Source: Propionibacteriaceae bacterium
GTDB lineage: Bacteria; Actinomycetota; Actinomycetes; Propionibacteriales; Propionibacteriaceae
Assembly: GCA_003158895.1 (NCBI GenBank)
Contig: PMLO01000078.1
Coordinates: forward strand, 1,712 to 7,978
Length of the DNA stretch: 6,267 nucleotides
Direction of reading: 5' to 3'
Position numbers and translations under genes: made by a program. Of the stretch, positions 4,724-6,267 are shown in pieces; position 1 is the first letter of the stretch, and each line of letters starts with the position of its first letter. The notes under the pieces are model-generated. The model did no database searches. It was given only the letters and a program-made list of their open reading frames with translations, and had not been told where the DNA came from.

Positions 4724-6124
4724 ATGAGACGTCCCGTGCCGCACGCCCACCACAGCCAGCCGTCGTCGGTCGTGATGAACCCCGTCTTCGTACGACCCGG
4801 TGAAGCCAGCGAGTTCCCCACCTTCCAGCTCCCGGCGGGAGAGAGCCTCCCGGAGACCGCGCGCCAGATCGTCCACGACGAGGCCATGCTCGACGGCAAC
4901 GCGCGCCTCAACCTCGCCACGTTCGTCGGCACGTGGATGGAGGACGAGGCGAACCGCCTGTACCTGGAGGCGGCCGACAAGAACTTGGTCGACAAGGATG
5001 AGTATCCACATACCGCCGCCATCGAGGAGCGGTGCTGGCGGATGGTCGCCGACCTGTGGAACGCGCCCGATCCGGCTCGTGCGATCGGCACCTCGACGAT
5101 CGGCTCCTCGGAGGCGGCCATGCTGGGCGGGCTCGCGCTCAAGCGCCGGTGGCAGCATGCCCGCCGCGCCACCGGCAAGCCCGTCGACCGGCCCAACCTC
5201 GTGATGTCGAGCGCCGTCCAGGTCTGCTGGGAGAAGTTCTGCAACTACTTCGAGGTCGAGGCCCGCTACGTCCCGATCAGCGACGAGCATCCGGTGCTCG
5301 ACGGGCACGACCTGGCTTCGTACATCGACGAGTTCACCATCGGCGTCGTCGCGATCATGGGCGTGACGTACACGGGCATGTACGAACCGGTGACCGCGAT
5401 CGCCGCAGCGCTCGACGACGTACAGGCCGCGACCGGTCTCGACGTACAGATCCACGTCGACGGAGCATCTGGCGCGATGATCGCCCCGTTCCTGCAACCC
5501 GATCTCGAGTGGGACTTCCGGGTCGCCCGGGTCGCCTCGATCAACACGTCCGGCCACAAGTACGGCCTCGTCTACCCCGGTCTGGGGTGGGTGGTGTGGC
5601 GCGACACCGACGCCCTTCCCGAGGACCTCGTCTTCCGCGTCAGCTACCTCGGGGGCGAGATGCCCACGCTCGCGCTCAACTTCTCGCGTCCCGGGGCGCA
5701 GGTGCTTCTGCAGTACTACCAGTTCCTCCGGCTCGGTCGTGACGGCTACACCCGGGTACAGGGCGCCTGCCGCGACGTCGCGATGTACCTGTCGAGCCGG
5801 ATCGGGGCCATGGATGCGTTCGAGCTGTGGAACGACGGCTCCGATATTCCGGTCTTCGCGTGGCGCCAGCGCGCGGGACACACGTCGAACTGGACGCTGC
5901 ACCACCTGTCCGACAGGCTCCGCGCACGGGGTTGGCTCGTCCCTGCCTACCCGATGCCGGACAACCTCAGTGACATCACCGTGCAACGAGTAGTGGTGCG
6001 CAACGGCCTGAGCCGCGACCTCGCCGAGCTGTTCCTCAAGGACCTTCAGGCCGAGGTGTCGTACCTTGACAGTCTCACCTCCCCGATGCCCGAGCCGCCC
6101 GCCACGTCATCCTTCCGACATTGA
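4724..6124 (+). CDS. gad: Glutamate decarboxylase (PLP-dependent)
   Basis: A 466-aa fold-type I PLP enzyme converting L-glutamate to GABA and CO2 with consumption of a proton, usually for acid tolerance or GABA metabolism. It aligns almost end to end with E. coli GadB as I recall that sequence. LDGNARLNLATFVGTW (56-71) and DKDEYPHTAAIEERC (90-104) form the substrate side. GTSTIGSSEA (122-131) binds phosphate. GVTYTG (213-218) and HVDGASGA (244-251) follow, D246 being the aspartate that pairs with the pyridine nitrogen. INTSGHKYG (273-281) carries K279, the PLP Schiff-base lysine. LNFSRPGAQV (318-327) and QYYQFLRLGR (330-339) are also family blocks. The C-terminus SSFRH ends in H466, matching the GadB histidine that caps the active site at neutral pH. 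The N-terminus has a histidine-containing stretch (H7, H9, H10); M18 is an alternative start but lacks a ribosome binding site. No glutamate/GABA antiporter gene is in view. Confidence 0.95.
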   Translation: MRRPVPHAHHSQPSSVVMNPVFVRPGEASEFPTFQLPAGESLPETARQIVHDEAMLDGNARLNLATFVGTWMEDEANRLYLEAADKNLVDKDEYPHTAAIEERCWRMVADLWNAPDPARAIGTSTIGSSEAAMLGGLALKRRWQHARRATGKPVDRPNLVMSSAVQVCWEKFCNYFEVEARYVPISDEHPVLDGHDLASYIDEFTIGVVAIMGVTYTGMYEPVTAIAAALDDVQAATGLDVQIHVDGASGAMIAPFLQPDLEWDFRVARVASINTSGHKYGLVYPGLGWVVWRDTDALPEDLVFRVSYLGGEMPTLALNFSRPGAQVLLQYYQFLRLGRDGYTRVQGACRDVAMYLSSRIGAMDAFELWNDGSDIPVFAWRQRAGHTSNWTLHHLSDRLRARGWLVPAYPMPDNLSDITVQRVVVRNGLSRDLAELFLKDLQAEVSYLDSLTSPMPEPPATSSFRH

Positions 6125-6162
6125 GCGTTCGCAGCGGTGTGGGAGGATAGGCCGACTCACAA

Positions 6163-6168
6163 GAGGAG
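6163..6168 (+). promoter_or_regulatory. Ribosome binding site of lepA
   Basis: GAGGAG lies 13 nt before the ATG at 6182, rather far. A weaker GGAAG (6173-6177) sits 4 nt before it. No other in-frame start codon lies between the boxes and this ATG. Confidence 0.5.
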
Positions 6169-6181
6169 ACCTGGAAGCTGC

Positions 6182-6267
6182 ATGACGACCCTGCCCGGAA
6201 GCACTGATCCGAGACTGATCCGCAACTTCTCCATCATCGCCCACATCGATCACGGCAAGTCGACGCT
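6182..6267 (+). CDS. lepA: Elongation factor 4 (LepA), 5' end only
   Basis: The first 28 codons of a translational GTPase, cut by the window edge. After a short variable lead (MTTLPGSTDPRL) comes IRNFSIIAHIDHGKST, the G1/P-loop region. The AHIDHGKST form with RNFSII before it is typical of LepA; TypA/BipA usually has AHVDHGKTT. LepA acts on ribosomes during translation, with proposed roles in back-translocation, recovery under ionic or acid stress and 30S assembly. The identity is supported by context, since lepA commonly follows rpsT in actinobacteria. The start lies 57 nt after the gad stop on the same strand, so some co-transcription is possible. A promoter of its own in that gap is not clear: TTGAGC overlaps the gad stop and GATAGG lies further on, but their spacing is poor. 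Confidence 0.93.
   Translation, partial: MTTLPGSTDPRLIRNFSIIAHIDHGKST

Overview
The window is a piece of a high-GC, densely coded bacterial chromosome. Strong Shine-Dalgarno boxes (AGGAGG, GAGGAG), GC-ended codons and the gene set holA, rpsT, lepA point to an actinomycete. The best matches I can recall for the individual proteins are also actinobacterial. I cannot fix the genus. No mobile element, CRISPR array, tRNA or rRNA is visible.

Layout: (1) Positions 67-2628, minus strand, hold a complete cytoplasmic GH2 beta-mannosidase with both catalytic glutamates. Its probable promoter carries a short perfect inverted repeat over the -10 box. (2) Positions 2629-2887 form a divergent intergenic region. 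It holds that promoter, a possible leader hairpin, and a candidate operator with a strong ribosome binding site for the next gene. (3) Positions 2888-3145, plus strand, encode an 85-aa CsoR/DUF156-family repressor. It keeps the two sensor cysteines but has glycine where copper-sensing CsoR has histidine. (4) Positions 3180-4172, plus, encode holA, the DNA polymerase III delta subunit. (5) Positions 4241-4501, minus, encode rpsT (ribosomal protein S20), convergent with holA across a short hairpin. (6) Positions 4502-4723 are a second divergent intergenic region with a good rpsT promoter and a weaker one for the next gene. (7) Positions 4724-6124, plus, encode a complete 466-aa PLP-dependent glutamate decarboxylase. 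(8) Position 6182 to the window end is the start of lepA (elongation factor 4).

The backbone is the common actinobacterial housekeeping block holA / rpsT / lepA. Set against it are a carbohydrate-degradation gene and a thiol/metal-type repressor upstream of holA, and an acid-stress/GABA enzyme placed between rpsT and lepA. I found no clearly undescribed system. The points most worth a second look are the non-canonical ligand set of the CsoR-like repressor, the position of gad between rpsT and lepA, and the palindromes at the divergent promoters. All promoter, operator and terminator calls were made by eye.
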